Shown here piece after piece: positions 11,781 to 22,493 of a stretch of DNA of 64,000 nt (the stretch's first letter is position 1; every line of letters starts with the position of its first letter). The position numbers and the translations under genes were made by a program. Source of the stretch: Branchinecta lynchi (taxonomy: Eukaryota; Arthropoda; Branchiopoda; Anostraca; Branchinectidae); contig JAKZAP010000001.1 of the NCBI GenBank assembly GCA_023053575.1, positions 18,370,533 through 18,434,532 of the forward strand, read 5' to 3'. The notes under the pieces are model-generated. The model did no database searches. It worked only from the letters and a program-made list of their open reading frames with translations, and was not told where the DNA came from.

Positions 11781-12166
11781 AAGCGCAATAGACAGCATAC
11801 CGTCGGAACCTCAGAGGCTTAACGAGAGTGCCCCACTCCTTACCATCAACCAAACGTCTACACATTCCCTACCTTACGCCAACGTCTCGTTTACAAATTG
11901 CAAGAATCTGACAGACTTTCTTAGGCAGAGATTCTAGGGAATCACTTTTTCATTGGTCAAGGATCTCATTCTCGAAGAACCAGCCCCACATCCCAACGTC
12001 AGCACAGTAAACAGCTTATGAAACTAGAGCACTTGCATTCGTGTCCCATTTTAGCTTATTCCGGACAAAGGTAGTGCGGTGCTTTCTCTTGATAGGTGCC
12101 GTGTGTTATACCAACGCCATGAACATATCAACGGAAATGTTAGTTTATTTACTACTTGTCGGTAAG

Positions 12167-13036
12167 AACAAGACCAAGGGTTTCGATGGGATTCCAAAAA
12201 TCCAATATTTGATCTAGACATTTCGGTCTTATTTTCGCCAGGTCCAGTCTTCGCCAGACTCCTTGAACATTTTTAATATCAAAATTCAGAAACAGATTAA
12301 GGCAAAATAGCTAATCATCTGTGAAAACCAAGTTCAGATATAGATTCAGCATGTTTGTTTACTAAGTCATATCTATTATATAAGTCATATCTATTTTGAC
12401 GAAAACTTCCTGCCTTACTTCTGTCAATTATCCAGTTTCGACTGAATTCCGGAACTACTTTTCCGGTGAAAAAAGAAAGCTAAGAAACGAACTCAGCGTA
12501 CCTTCTTTCCCCAATATCGAACATCTAATCAACTGCAAATAAAATTTAGCTTTTAACGAATTTTCCGGTTTTGGCCGGATCCCGGATGCTTGTCCGGGTA
12601 GAAAATGATTTTCACACAAGTGCTGAGCAAGTCTCCTTATCGCTAAATTGAACATATAATCAACATCAAATAAAAATTTTACTTTTAACAAGCTTTCCGG
12701 TTTTTGCCAGATTCCGGACGAACTATTTGTCCGGAGAGAAAATGGTTTTCATCATCGTGTTCAGCATGTCTTCTTACCTCAAGATCGACTATCACATTAG
12801 CTTTTTCAAAATAGTTTGCGTGTCCCTTAATTTGAACCCCCACCCCTAAATGTAGGGCTACAAAGCCCATCTACAAATTTGACCTGTCCGATGACCCAAA
12901 GAATCTTAACAACAAGTTTCATCAAAATATTCCATTCCCTTCGAGAGTTATCGTGCTTACAGACGGACGGACAGACGGACGGACAACTTTTGCGATGTCA
13001 TAGGTATCCCTCCACTTACGTTTTGGGATCCCAAAA
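12167..13036 (+). repeat. GGGATCCC-bounded non-coding element, copy A
   Basis: Starts AACAAGACCAAGGGTTTCGA TGGGAT and ends CCACTTACG then TTTTGGGATCCCAAAA (13021-13036). The interior holds imperfect tandem units of about 130 bp with the core TTTTCCGGTTTTGGCCGGAT and TTCAGCATGTCTTCTTAC. The 3' part has ACCCCTAAATGTAGGGCTAC, CAAGTTTCATCAAAATAT, TTCGAGAGTTATCGTGCTTA and ACAGACGGACGG. No coding. Confidence 0.8.
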
Positions 13037-13200
13037 ACAAATCTCTCTTGCGTCACTTCTCTTGGGTGCGTAACTTGTATCCGACTCTTTACCTGACTTA
13101 TTTACTATCTTGTGAGTCGCCTTGGGTATCCCAGTGCGCTAACTACATGGTGTCAGGAGAGATCACAACATTCTGTCGTAAGTCTTGAAAATGTGCACTG

Positions 13201-14679
13201 AAGGCGTATCTCGCCGTTTCCTGAGGACTCCACTTGAGGAGTCCCCGCGTTTTTGTTTGTCCCGGGGACTCCGATTATCATCACCATCATCAAAAAGGGC
13301 TCCCTTTCATTCGGAAGGGGAATCAATTTTTGATGGTGTTGGTACAATGCAAAATTAATTAAAAACAATCAGAATAAACACAACCAAAAATAAAGTGGAT
13401 CCAGACTAATTTCGTCAACTGAATATTTTGTTTTCGAACAATATCCATTTTGGAAGCATTCCCCGTGTTCTCACTTTTTGGGATCCCAAAACGTAAGTGG
13501 AGGGAGTAAATGGAATGAGATATTTTTTATGAAACTTGGTATGAGGATTCATTGGGTCAAGGGTAAGTGGAATGACATATTTTGATGAAACTTTGTGTGA
13601 GGATTCATTGGGTCAAGGGTAAGGTCAAGTTCGTAGATGGGCTCTGCAGTCCTATATTTAGGGAGGATTCATTGGGTCAAGGGTAAGGTCAAGTTCGTAG
13701 ATGGGCTCTGCAGTCCTATATTTAGGGGTGGGGGAGGGGGTTGAAATTAAGAGACAACAAAAAATTTTTGTATACAGCTAATGTGATAGTCAGTTATGGG
13801 GTAAGAAGGCATGCTGTGCACGATAGTGAAAACCATTTTCTTGTCGGACAAGTAGTTCGTCCGAAGTCCGGCAAAAACCGGAAAGGTGGTTAAAAGTAAA
13901 AGTTTTATTTTAAGTTGATTAACTGTTCGTTTAAAGGGTGAGAAGACATGCTGAACACGATGGTGAAAATCATTTTCTCGCCAAACAAGTAGTTCGTCGG
14001 GAATCCGGCGAAAACCGGAAAGTTGGTTAAAAGTAAAAGTTTCATTTGAAGTTGATTAAATTTTAGATTTAGGGGTAAAAAGACATGCCGAGCACGGTGG
14101 TGAAAACCATTTTCTCTCCGTACAACTAGTTCGCCCGGAATCCAGCCAAAACCGGAAAACTCTTTAAAAGCAAAAGTTTGATTAGATGACAGGTTCAGGG
14201 ATAAGAAGAGAGGCTGATTCAGTAAACGACAATCATTTTTTACCCGGACATATAATTAGTCCGGAATCCGGTTGTAACCGGAATTTTTTGCTGAGTCAAA
14301 GTTTTATTTAAAGTTGATTAGATGTTCTTTATAGGGATAAGGAGATACGCTGGATTCGTTTCTGAATTTTCCTTTTTTTTTTTGCTGGACTAGTAGTTCG
14401 CTCGGAATTTGGGCGAAACCGGAAACTTGGCAGAAGTAAAGCAGGAAGTCTCGGTCAGTACCGTCAAAATAGATATGGCTTATAGAGGTATATGTGACCT
14501 GGTTTTCTCTGATGATTAGCCTGGCAAAGATAAGACCCAATTGTCTGAATCAAATACTAGATTTTGATTGAAATATTAGATTTGTTCTGTACGCGGAGTC
14601 CGCATGGAGCAACTCCCTCTATTCTGGCTGTTCCATTCGATTCCCCGGGAGTCCTCGGGGAACGGCGAGAATACGCCTT
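13201..14679. mobile_element. Inverted-repeat element split by a GGGATCCC-bounded insertion
   Basis: The left end reads AAGGCGTATCTCGCCGTTTC then CTGAGGACTCC. The right end is its near-perfect complement (GGAGTCCTCGGGGAACGGCG then AGAATACGCC). The element lacks coding and would be about 385 bp without the minus-oriented copy at 13476-14570. A second inner GGAGTCC inverted pair (13226-13270) lies near the left end. The target duplication is unclear. Confidence 0.65.
13476..14570 (-). repeat. GGGATCCC-bounded non-coding element, copy B
   Basis: Minus orientation, opposite to copy A 440 bp away. It opens with TTTTGGGATCCCAAAA (13476-13491), while its other end has lost the terminal palindrome. 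Six 130-bp units are recognisable. Near 13550-13735 the block GGATTCATTGGGTCAAGGGT is repeated three times, a local expansion private to this copy. It interrupts the element at 13201-14679. Confidence 0.8.
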
Positions 14680-14867
14680 TAGAAGAAGCTCTTTGATTTC
14701 ACCGTAGGTCTACTTTGGGTACACGCTTGCTTCAACTGTGCTGAAACACACGAATGGATGGAGCAAATGTTGAAGAGTGAGTGTTATGCTACTATAAAGA
14801 AAGTCTCAGTGATTCACAGATAAATTTTTTTTGTAGTTTTAGTGGTTGTTAGAGATAGTTCATCCTT

Positions 14868-14940
14868 GTGTTTAATTTTGTGTTTATTTTACCATGGCCT
14901 TTGGGCTTTCTTGGTAATAAATATCATATCATATCATGTC
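14868..14940 (+). mobile_element. Non-LTR retrotransposon 3' end with hairpin and ATCAT tail
   Basis: A two-stem structure at 14889-14917: outer TTACC with GGTAA, inner GGCC with GGGC, then TAAATATCATATCATATCAT. The same architecture recurs at 54425-54457 (minus) and 28786-28813 (plus). Heavily 5'-truncated, with no coding remnant recognised upstream. Confidence 0.55.
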
Positions 14941-15379
14941 ATGATGTGATAGAAGCAATGACGTGTTATGAAGCATTTCGTTCATGGGATCTGAACTGGC
15001 CTGGTCAAAGACGGATTGACCTACGAGAGAAGTTTTGTCCCCAGCCAACAATGAATGAATATTGATGCTTTCTAAAGTGCTTTCTTAACACTGCTCATCA
15101 TTCCTTAACATGGATGGCCTCAAGTTTCCTCCCCCTGGAGTCCTGCGCAGGTGACAGAGAATAGGTGTCAGGGCTGACGTCTCCGCCTCTTGAATCTTCC
15201 TTGATGATCTCCACAGAAAGCTACCCAGAATTTTAAAAGCAAACTGTTTGAAAATTAAAAATCCCTACAGCCTATCTAAGTACCCTGGAACATGTTTCTT
15301 GGTGATAATAGGATTATTCAGGGAACCGGTATCTCTATGAACTAGTATACTGTCATAACCCAAATCAGCGCATGCATTT

Positions 15380-15770
15380 TTCTGTCTTCGTCACTTTGTT
15401 CGACCTACAACCTCCTCGAACAAGTAATCAAATGTCTTGTCGAAGTCGTCAGTTACAAAATCGTCGGAAGAGCTATCTTCTCCAGGTCGTTTATCAGGCG
15501 AACCAAACGATCCACCGTCCTAAATTTTGGTGGAAGACCGAACTGTCAACCATCAATTTTGTCTTCGATATGTTGATGGTACCACCGGCAAATGAGGCTC
15601 TCAAAGATTTTTGCAAACGCTGAAGTTTTCCAAGTGGTCCGTAAGTCATTCCAAGTATCTGGTGTTGGCTTTTTAGGAACCGGAGTTACGTGGGCTAATG
15701 TTCCGCAATATGAATAGATTCCTTGCACAACTGCTGACCAAGGACAGCAATGATACGAGAAGTGAGGTCT
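15380..15770 (-). pseudogene. Decayed non-LTR reverse transcriptase fragment
   Basis: The minus strand reads AHVTPVPKKPTP, LRTTWKTSAFAKIFESLI and HQHIEDKIDG, then a stop, then QFGLPPKFRTVDRLVRLIND. This follows the reverse transcriptase block 'VTPVPK...LRPISLT...AKIFE...KID..QFG' seen in CR1/L2-like LINEs. A frameshift upstream is needed to keep reading, and stops follow downstream. It is broken and old, and unrelated in orientation to the LINE tail at 14889. Confidence 0.75.
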
Positions 15771-16214
15771 AACACTTATTACTTATCTTTAGGCCGACTT
15801 AACACTTTCCCAGGATATGTGGCTTTGCTAGGATCCAGCTATCTCAAGGTCTCGTATACCAGGCACTCCTTTATAACTCGAATTCTCTTCGAAATTTGGG
15901 ATGCTGGACAGTAGCGATCCCATTGAAGAGATTTGTGTTTATGCTTATTGACAATCTCAGGAGTCAGCCTATCACAGTTTCAATCTCTAAGCGTCACGCC
16001 CTTGCTCCCTCCCCTGCATACGCCTTTGCGCCCCCGTGCATATATTACGCTGTGGTGTAGGCCGAAAACTCTGGCCAAACAAAGCCCATTATCACAACCC
16101 GGCAAATTCAACAACTGACGAAGCACAACTGACGAAAGCACAACTCGTTATAACACTTGCTATCACGTTCAGAAACTCGGAAAAACACTTCAGGCACGGC
16201 CTTTAGTGGTCTAA

Positions 16215-16314
16215 ACTAAGTTGTATCCGAATTCCACACAAGCATGACGTCACCCTTAATCACATGAAGTTACTAAGCACATCACGACTGTATGGAATTC
16301 CAATACAACTTAGT
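16215..16314. mobile_element. 100-bp hairpin element
   Basis: Terminal inverted repeats ACTAAGTTGTATCCGAATTC and its complement near 16292-16314, with about two mismatches over 22 bp. The remaining loop is unremarkable. Likely a tiny MITE; no target duplication seen. Confidence 0.6.
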
Positions 16315-17524
16315 CGACACCCCTTTCTCAAAGTAGAAGGCATTCCTTTCTAGCAGCTTCTAAGTATTTTGTGAAACTTCTTTGAGTCGGATTTGAATAG
16401 ACAGTCTTTGTCATAAAAAAATTGAAAGGCGTTTTCGCTTTCTGTATAAACCAGGAGCCGCTTTCCATTCTCTGGCTCCGCCAAGGAGGCAAAGAGAATC
16501 TCATTTCTTGGAATCCTAAATCAACCCGTGGCTTGATTTTTCTTTCACGTTTCTTCTTGGTAGGAAGAAATCTTCATCTAACTTGTGCTTGTTGGCAATC
16601 TTTGCTGAATAACTTGCCATACCGTTCACCATTTTCGTCCTCTATCCCGGAGTTCCTATCTGCAATGGTCTGGTGGTCTGTAATCCCCGTCTGACCTGAT
16701 CAAGTTAGTGGAAGATTGACTGTCGCTTCCTCGCATGTATTACCCTCCTATTACTTCTTTTGTCTCGGCAGACCTCCCTTAATATCCCATGAACTTTCGT
16801 GAATCCAACTCTCCCTGTTTTTTCCCTAGAGCCCGAAGAAAGAATAACAATACTTCCCGACCTAATCGAATCTCCTTTATGAGTGGCTCCATTTCAGTCC
16901 GGTAACCGTAACTATTAGACGGAATTATAGCTGCTCGTTTACCTTAAATTCCCTCTTGGTAAGTTTGACCTTTATTACCAGAAATTTGGGAGACGAATCT
17001 CCGAATAAAACATTCACTGCGGGTGACGAATTCGTCAAGACGAATTCTTTAGCGATTTATGGAGCTGCACCTGGACAGCTTCTCAAGGGAGCCTTGGAGC
17101 TTGTAGCCTCGTTAGCGCCGAGAAGAAGGACATGGAAATTTACAGGCGAGAACAATATGGCACAACTTAGCTTCTTTAAAGAACGAAGGACAGACGAAAT
17201 TGTGATGCTCGTCGCCGAACTCGCATTTTTAAAAGCATGATTAGTGTGCTGTGATTGTGATGTTTGTCCGGCCTGTAACCGCCTATCCTGCAAATGATGC
17301 GACGCTGACCTGTAAAAAATGGGCCACAAGTCTTGCACAACCAACGTGTTTGGTAGTATTTCAGGTACCTCAACATACAAGCAGAGCCTTCAGCTTAAAG
17401 AGAAATGAGTCAAATCGCAGTCATAGTCCGACCTTGTTTAGGCAGTTCTATCAATCCAAACCGTAACGCCGCTGGTCTACCAGAATGACAACCAACAAAT
17501 AAGAAACTAAAACCTAATGCTTAC

Positions 17525-17735
17525 TCAAAACTGACAAGTAGACTGTGTGGCCGCGTAGCGGTGTCGTGCTCAACTGGCACTCGTAGGCTCCCGCGTCTTC
17601 TCTCGTTAAGCTCTTGATCTGAAGTGACCAATCGCCGATAGATGGTACGAAGTGTGCCTTGAACCGAGGATCTTTCGTATAAGTGTCGGTTCCGACTGTT
17701 AAGAGGTGAATATCTTGATGTCGAACCCAGGACAT
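17525..17735 (-). CDS. dpr: Dpr-family protein, exon with second half of Ig1
   Basis: Exon of 211 nt on the minus strand, with acceptor TTTTTCAG before 17735 and donor GTAAGC after 17525. It enters in phase 0 and leaves in phase 1. It encodes MSWVRHQDIHLLTVGTD at its start, with the core Ig tryptophan, and later DWSLQIKSLTREDAGAYECQ with the D-x-G-x-Y-x-C signature holding the second core cysteine. It ends in VYLSVL. The W-x-R-H-x-D-x-H-x-L-T-V-G string is close to diagnostic for Dpr Ig1. The exon begins with ATG, but this is an internal methionine, because phase and homology both continue from the upstream exon 25.4 kb away. Confidence 0.93.
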
Positions 17736-18199
17736 CTGAAAAATATAAACTGATTTTAGTGTTTTCTTTTCAGAAACAAATGAAGGGGCTGTTGGGAATC
17801 AAGAGCACACCAGACACCGGTGGGTGCCGACAAAGCGCAGACAACACACATACAGTTGAAACAAGCAGCCCAGTGATTGGGAACGATAAACAACCACAGA
17901 GGGGCGCGATTCAGTTTTCTTACTCACACGAAAATTCTTCAAAGTTCAAATCAATGCTTGACATCAACTTTGGTACGGAAATACTGATCTTAATCACAGC
18001 TTAAGTCATGACAATCCACTTAAGAAAACCTTAGAAATTGTTAGAAAGAAGAGTAATTGGTCGTAATGTTTCTAAACTGGACACAGTTTTCGTTTCCGAA
18101 AACTAAGAAAAAATGTCACAGATCAAACGAAGGTCACGCGGTTGAATTGCTTTCTGACAGACAGAAGAGGGTCATCTAATGATTGTAGAGATAAGAAGA

Positions 18200-18270
18200 A
18201 AATATCTGGAGCTCGTAGATGGACCCAGTAGCCAAATATTAGGGGTGAGGGAGGGGGTTTCAAATTGAGA
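18200..18270 (-). repeat. Fragment of the GGGATCCC-bounded element
   Basis: GAGCTCGTAGATGGACCCAG, AAATATTAGGGGTGAGGGAG and GGGGGTTTCAAATTGAGA match the 3' module of the family in minus orientation; nothing else of the element remains. Confidence 0.5.
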
Positions 18271-18526
18271 ATAAAAAAAACATTTTTTAAGTTAATAAGC
18301 TAGTACAGTTTAGATTCTAGAGGATTAAAGATTATGAATCAATATCCGGAACTGGAACTTTTCATCGGAAGCGCAAGTCCTTTAAAGCTACAATTAGTCG
18401 CTGGCCCTCCGGCCAAAAGATAGTTATTACGATTGACAACTGACCATTCGCTGAATAGTAATCAGCCGACTGACAACTGCATTAGAGGACCCCTCTTGCT
18501 TTTCACCGTGTTCACGGCCTCAGCAG

Positions 18527-18960
18527 GGGCGTCGCAAGTACATTTTCGGTGGGGGGGGGGGGGGGTGCAGGGCAAAATTTTTTACCGAATCCTAGAACTA
18601 AGAATTCGAGCTTTAAATTGTGGAACAGAAACCATGACGCAGGAAGAGCAAAAATAAAGGGCAGCGAACGACGATAAGCCAACTATTAAGCTGCGTTTTG
18701 GCGAAGCCCACATGGAGAAAACATTGCAGGTCATGATTGCAGTAACAGCTTCTATCTATTATAGCCAAAACGCCAACAATCAAATCGAGCGCCGCAGGCG
18801 AAAATTTTCGAAATCCAGTTTTTTCTGTAAGACCGGATCGAGCGACGTTCCGGCAGCAGCAGCAACTGTAGTCTACTCAATATACTACCCATAATCACAT
18901 AAAGTGAGCGCCGCAGGCGAATTTTTTGTTGTTACTGTTTCTTGCCAAATTTAATTTCCA
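18527..18960. mobile_element. Left part of a CAGGGGCGTCGCAAG element
   Basis: Starts CAGGGGCGTCGCAAGTACAT and has a 15-base G run at 18551-18565, then the modules GAGCGCCGCAGGCGAAAATT (18787) and GAGCGCCGCAGGCGAATTTT (18906). The same modules occur in copies at 24182, 33160, 40727 and 42827. No matching right end found. Confidence 0.45.
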
Positions 18961-19039
18961 TCCAAATTCTAGTCTTAAAACCCCCGTCTAATGACGCGCC
19001 CTTCCACAAAACAGAGAATATTACGAAAATTGCTGCAGG

Positions 19040-19215
19040 CGGAAAGAAGGAGTAAGCGTCTCCGTAACGACTCAAACTCAGCGACTCAAATCCTGTGCCA
19101 AACAATCACGCCGATCTCTGGGAGCAGCTGTCACACCACTTCTGCCTTTCTTCCGCTAGGCACCCGGAGGGGCTGGAGATTTTGCGTCGGCAAGGAGAGA
19201 TAGTCATCAAGAGTA
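19040..19215 (+). repeat. GAAGAAGGAGTAAGCGTG dispersed repeat, copy 2
   Basis: Same block order as at 11572, beginning GAAAGAAGGAGTAAGCGTCT and ending GAGATAGTCATCAAGAGTAT. Confidence 0.6.
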
Positions 19216-19879
19216 TTACCTGAATCCGCACTTCGGGGCGAATAAGTCCATGTTGATCTACTATGCTCCGCTTTTGCTGGTTGAGTATGGGAATTAAAAA
19301 AAAAAAAAAAATATATTTCCTTGCCATTTTATTGTGAAAAGGTCATTTCTAGTAAAAGCTGTTCTTTACGGCTCCTCCTATGCTGATGTGCTCATCGCGT
19401 TAATCACTTCTGTTTCTCGCTCCCTGGGGTTCCGAAAGAACCGGAAATTAAAGGGACTTCCAATATTTGCCGTCATCACACCTCATTTACTGGCCAAACA
19501 AAAACAAGGCTTTACACCCGTCGGGTGACACGGTCATTTTGCAGGCTATTAGTCTTCGTAGCGCCGAAGGGACTGGCAGTCTTTTGCTGTTTTAATTAGG
19601 CTAATGTGGATATAGGGTTCGGATAATATTATATCGATCTTCGGGTGGATGGACTGTAACCTGTCTCTAGAATGTTCATCCACGTCGTGCCTAGTTCCAG
19701 GACGAGGGGTTGTATGTTCGCGGAGACCCAGGGAACTGATGGTTCATCATACGAAAGTGCCGGGCAGAGTAAAATACTTTTGAACTGTGTAGAAAGAACT
19801 GCACGGTCCATAAAAATGGTAAACCTTCTAAAAAAAAAATCTCTTCCTCTCTTTTTCTTCTTTCTTTCTGTATTATAGT

Positions 19880-20005
19880 GGTATCTAGGTTAACCTGTCA
19901 AAGGGGTTTGTTAAACCTCTTAACAAGTGTACACTTCTAGAGGGTTTTGTAGTTCCCAGTAATTTTTCCAATAAATCCCATATCTAATCTAATCTAACAC
20001 TTTAT
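19880..20005 (+). mobile_element. Possible LINE 3' end with ATCTA tail
   Basis: TTTTTCCAATAAATCCCATATCTAATCTAATCTAA resembles the 28800 LINE end (TTTTTCCAATAAATT) followed by a different microsatellite. The inner hairpin is not evident and no coding remains, so this is tentative. Confidence 0.35.
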
Positions 20006-22493
20006 AGAAAGTATCAGACAAATGAAATTGCTAGAATAAGCGTATTTCTCTCTCCGATAGACTTTAGAATCAAATATCTGGGAAGCTCCTAGAACATTGC
20101 CCATCCACACTTCAAGTGAGGGTAAAAATTTGTATGCATGTTATGATTTGGGATTGACGCGATTGTGTGAATGATAGTGAGGAAAGTTTGTGACCAGAAG
20201 TGTGGTTGAGTAACGTCTTTCGAAGCACATGCTACTGGGGGGCCCACAATACAAACAACTTCTTAGGGTCGGACTTCAGAAAACGTTTTTTTATATAAAC
20301 ATTTGTACTGTTTTCTGGACTTCTATTGGCCTATAAACAGGGAATCACTTTCTACTAAACGGGTGTTGTTGCCCACAAAGATAATTTTCTTTATTTTGGC
20401 CACCTAGTTTATTTTTTTTGTTCCTGTGTTTTTCGGACCCTCTTGTGTCTTATAATTATTGCCATGACCTCAGGCTTTTTGTATTCTCCGCCTCAGTAGA
20501 GCACGTGCTTTAAACCTTCACTGGATCCATTCACGATCTAGTTCCAATTTAGTGATCAAGTCGTTCATGCCTTCCTATCCATACGACAACAAAGACCTTG
20601 TCGCAAAAAGTGGCTTTAGGGACCTCGCATTCCCCGGGGTATGGAAGAAACATCTTCTTTGTGACACTGGCATTCTTGTGCTGTCAGGTTTCGCCCACCA
20701 ACTGCGAAAGCTGTCCAACAAATTGCTCTGAACTACTGGCTACTTACGGTGTCCGAGCTCGTTTTTACGGTCAGAAGTTCTGTCGCTGTAGTCCCGAAAG
20801 CTGGATAAAAAAGGTCAGCGAATAATACTTGTCATAAATTCGGGAACAGAAATTCTTATTCCGGCTTGGTTGCGTACCTCGGAGGTTGAATTGTGCCGAG
20901 TCCTAGCTAAACAAATGAATACAGGAATAAAAGCAAGAACAAGTGAGGATTTAACAGACATGTCCGGAATAATGCAGAAATTCTCCGTTTGTGATTTACC
21001 GGGGGTGGAGCCTAGTCGGTTCCCGTCCCGACCACAAAGTAAATATCCATGCTGACTCTTTTAATCGCTGTTCTTCGCGTCAAGAAAGTGCGGGAAATTG
21101 AAATTAAAACAGAAAAGGGGGAACATAGTTCCAAATGTTTTAACTCCCAGTTTAGGAGATTAGTTAGAATGTCCATCCCATTGGAAGAGAGAAAGACGTC
21201 GCCGTGAGATGAAATTAATTTCCAAAGCCTATAATTGAGAATAATTTAGTCTGATTAGTAGCAGAACATAAAAAGGATTTGCAGTCGTAAGACTTCTCGC
21301 ACCAAAATAAAACTTAATATGTCGGAGTCCAGACACTAAGCTCCACCCCGGTACTGGAAAAGCAGGAAATATTGTGTTGAGGATGCTGAAAGACAAGTAT
21401 ATGCAACTTTCCAATTATTTCCTTTTACTCTTGATCGAGTGCCAGTAAAATGGGGACAACTATCCGACTAGGAGCGGAAAATGTACTCATGTCTGGCATC
21501 TGCTTCAGTTGGTTATGACTTTATAATTCAGTCAGCATATATATAATTCAGTTGACATTCAGTCAGCAGCACTGACAGCAGTTTCTAATACATCAAGAAA
21601 TATATCAGGTTAAAGCACAACTCTTAGCCTACTAGAAATACCATTACTAGCTACGTGGAATGAGCGATCTTCTTGTTAGTGTTTGTCGAATCTAGCCTTC
21701 TTGCTCTCCGAGGCGGCGGCTGGACGCAAAATATTTGAAAACTGAATGTGCCATGCTTAAAAGTGGGAAAACCAAGCAAAATGAAAGAAGTCCAAACTGA
21801 AGGTAGACCTGTTTGTCTACCCAGGGGTGGCCCGAAGGGGGGCTGATTCACCCCCCTGCCTTTTGCTAAGTCGTATCAGTCGTTTATTTAGGCCTCGCCG
21901 AGGTCCCAGGTATTCATTTTAATCAAAAACAATCCGAGTCGTTTAGAAAAACTTTTTTAATTTTGGCTTTGCACAGCTTCAGTCGTAAGCCCGTCTCTAA
22001 AGACAAGTCGAGTCATTTAAGCCAGGTTTCGTAACCTCGAAAGGTCGGAGACATGATTCATGGGGGCAGCAATACGGCTACCTGTTCTACTCCCATGTGA
22101 TTTGTATCTGCCTCACTTAGCCTGTCAAAGTTACAAAAGGTTAGTTGTTAAAGTGAAGTCTGACTGGATAACATTGATATACCTGACGGAAAAGCGAAAG
22201 ACAAGGTTATGTGCATGGATTGTTGGTCAAACTTTGACTAGTAGTAAAAAAAGAAGGAATGAATCGATAAACATAATAAAAGCCATCAGAAACAAATGAC
22301 AGGAGACCCGCGAAACAAGTGTGCCCAGAACAGATGGAAAAATGTCGATTAGAAAGCGAGGTTGAGGTGGGACAACGCTTGAAAAAGGACAAGGAAGATT
22401 TTAATATACACCCGAAATTCGTTTCCCAGGACAGGAGGGGCTTTGCAGACGCTGGAATAGCTCATTCCAGTCGGGAGGTAGCCTCTCTGCTAG

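Larger units (their letters stand above)
7184..17524 (-). other. Dpr intron between Ig1 and Ig2 (10.3 kb)
   Basis: Intron at the Ig1-Ig2 linker. It contains the 488-bp tandem duplication with SINE copies (7901-8873), a CpG-rich patch (9240-9400), two small inverted-repeat elements (10335-10619 and 10756-11066), a dispersed repeat (11572-11780), two GGGATCCC-bounded elements in opposite orientation (12167-13036 and 13476-14570), a LINE 3' end (14889-14940), a decayed reverse transcriptase (15380-15770) and a 100-bp hairpin element (16215-16314). I see nothing identifiable in 9480-10330, 11080-11570, 11790-12160 or 16320-17520. Confidence 0.7.
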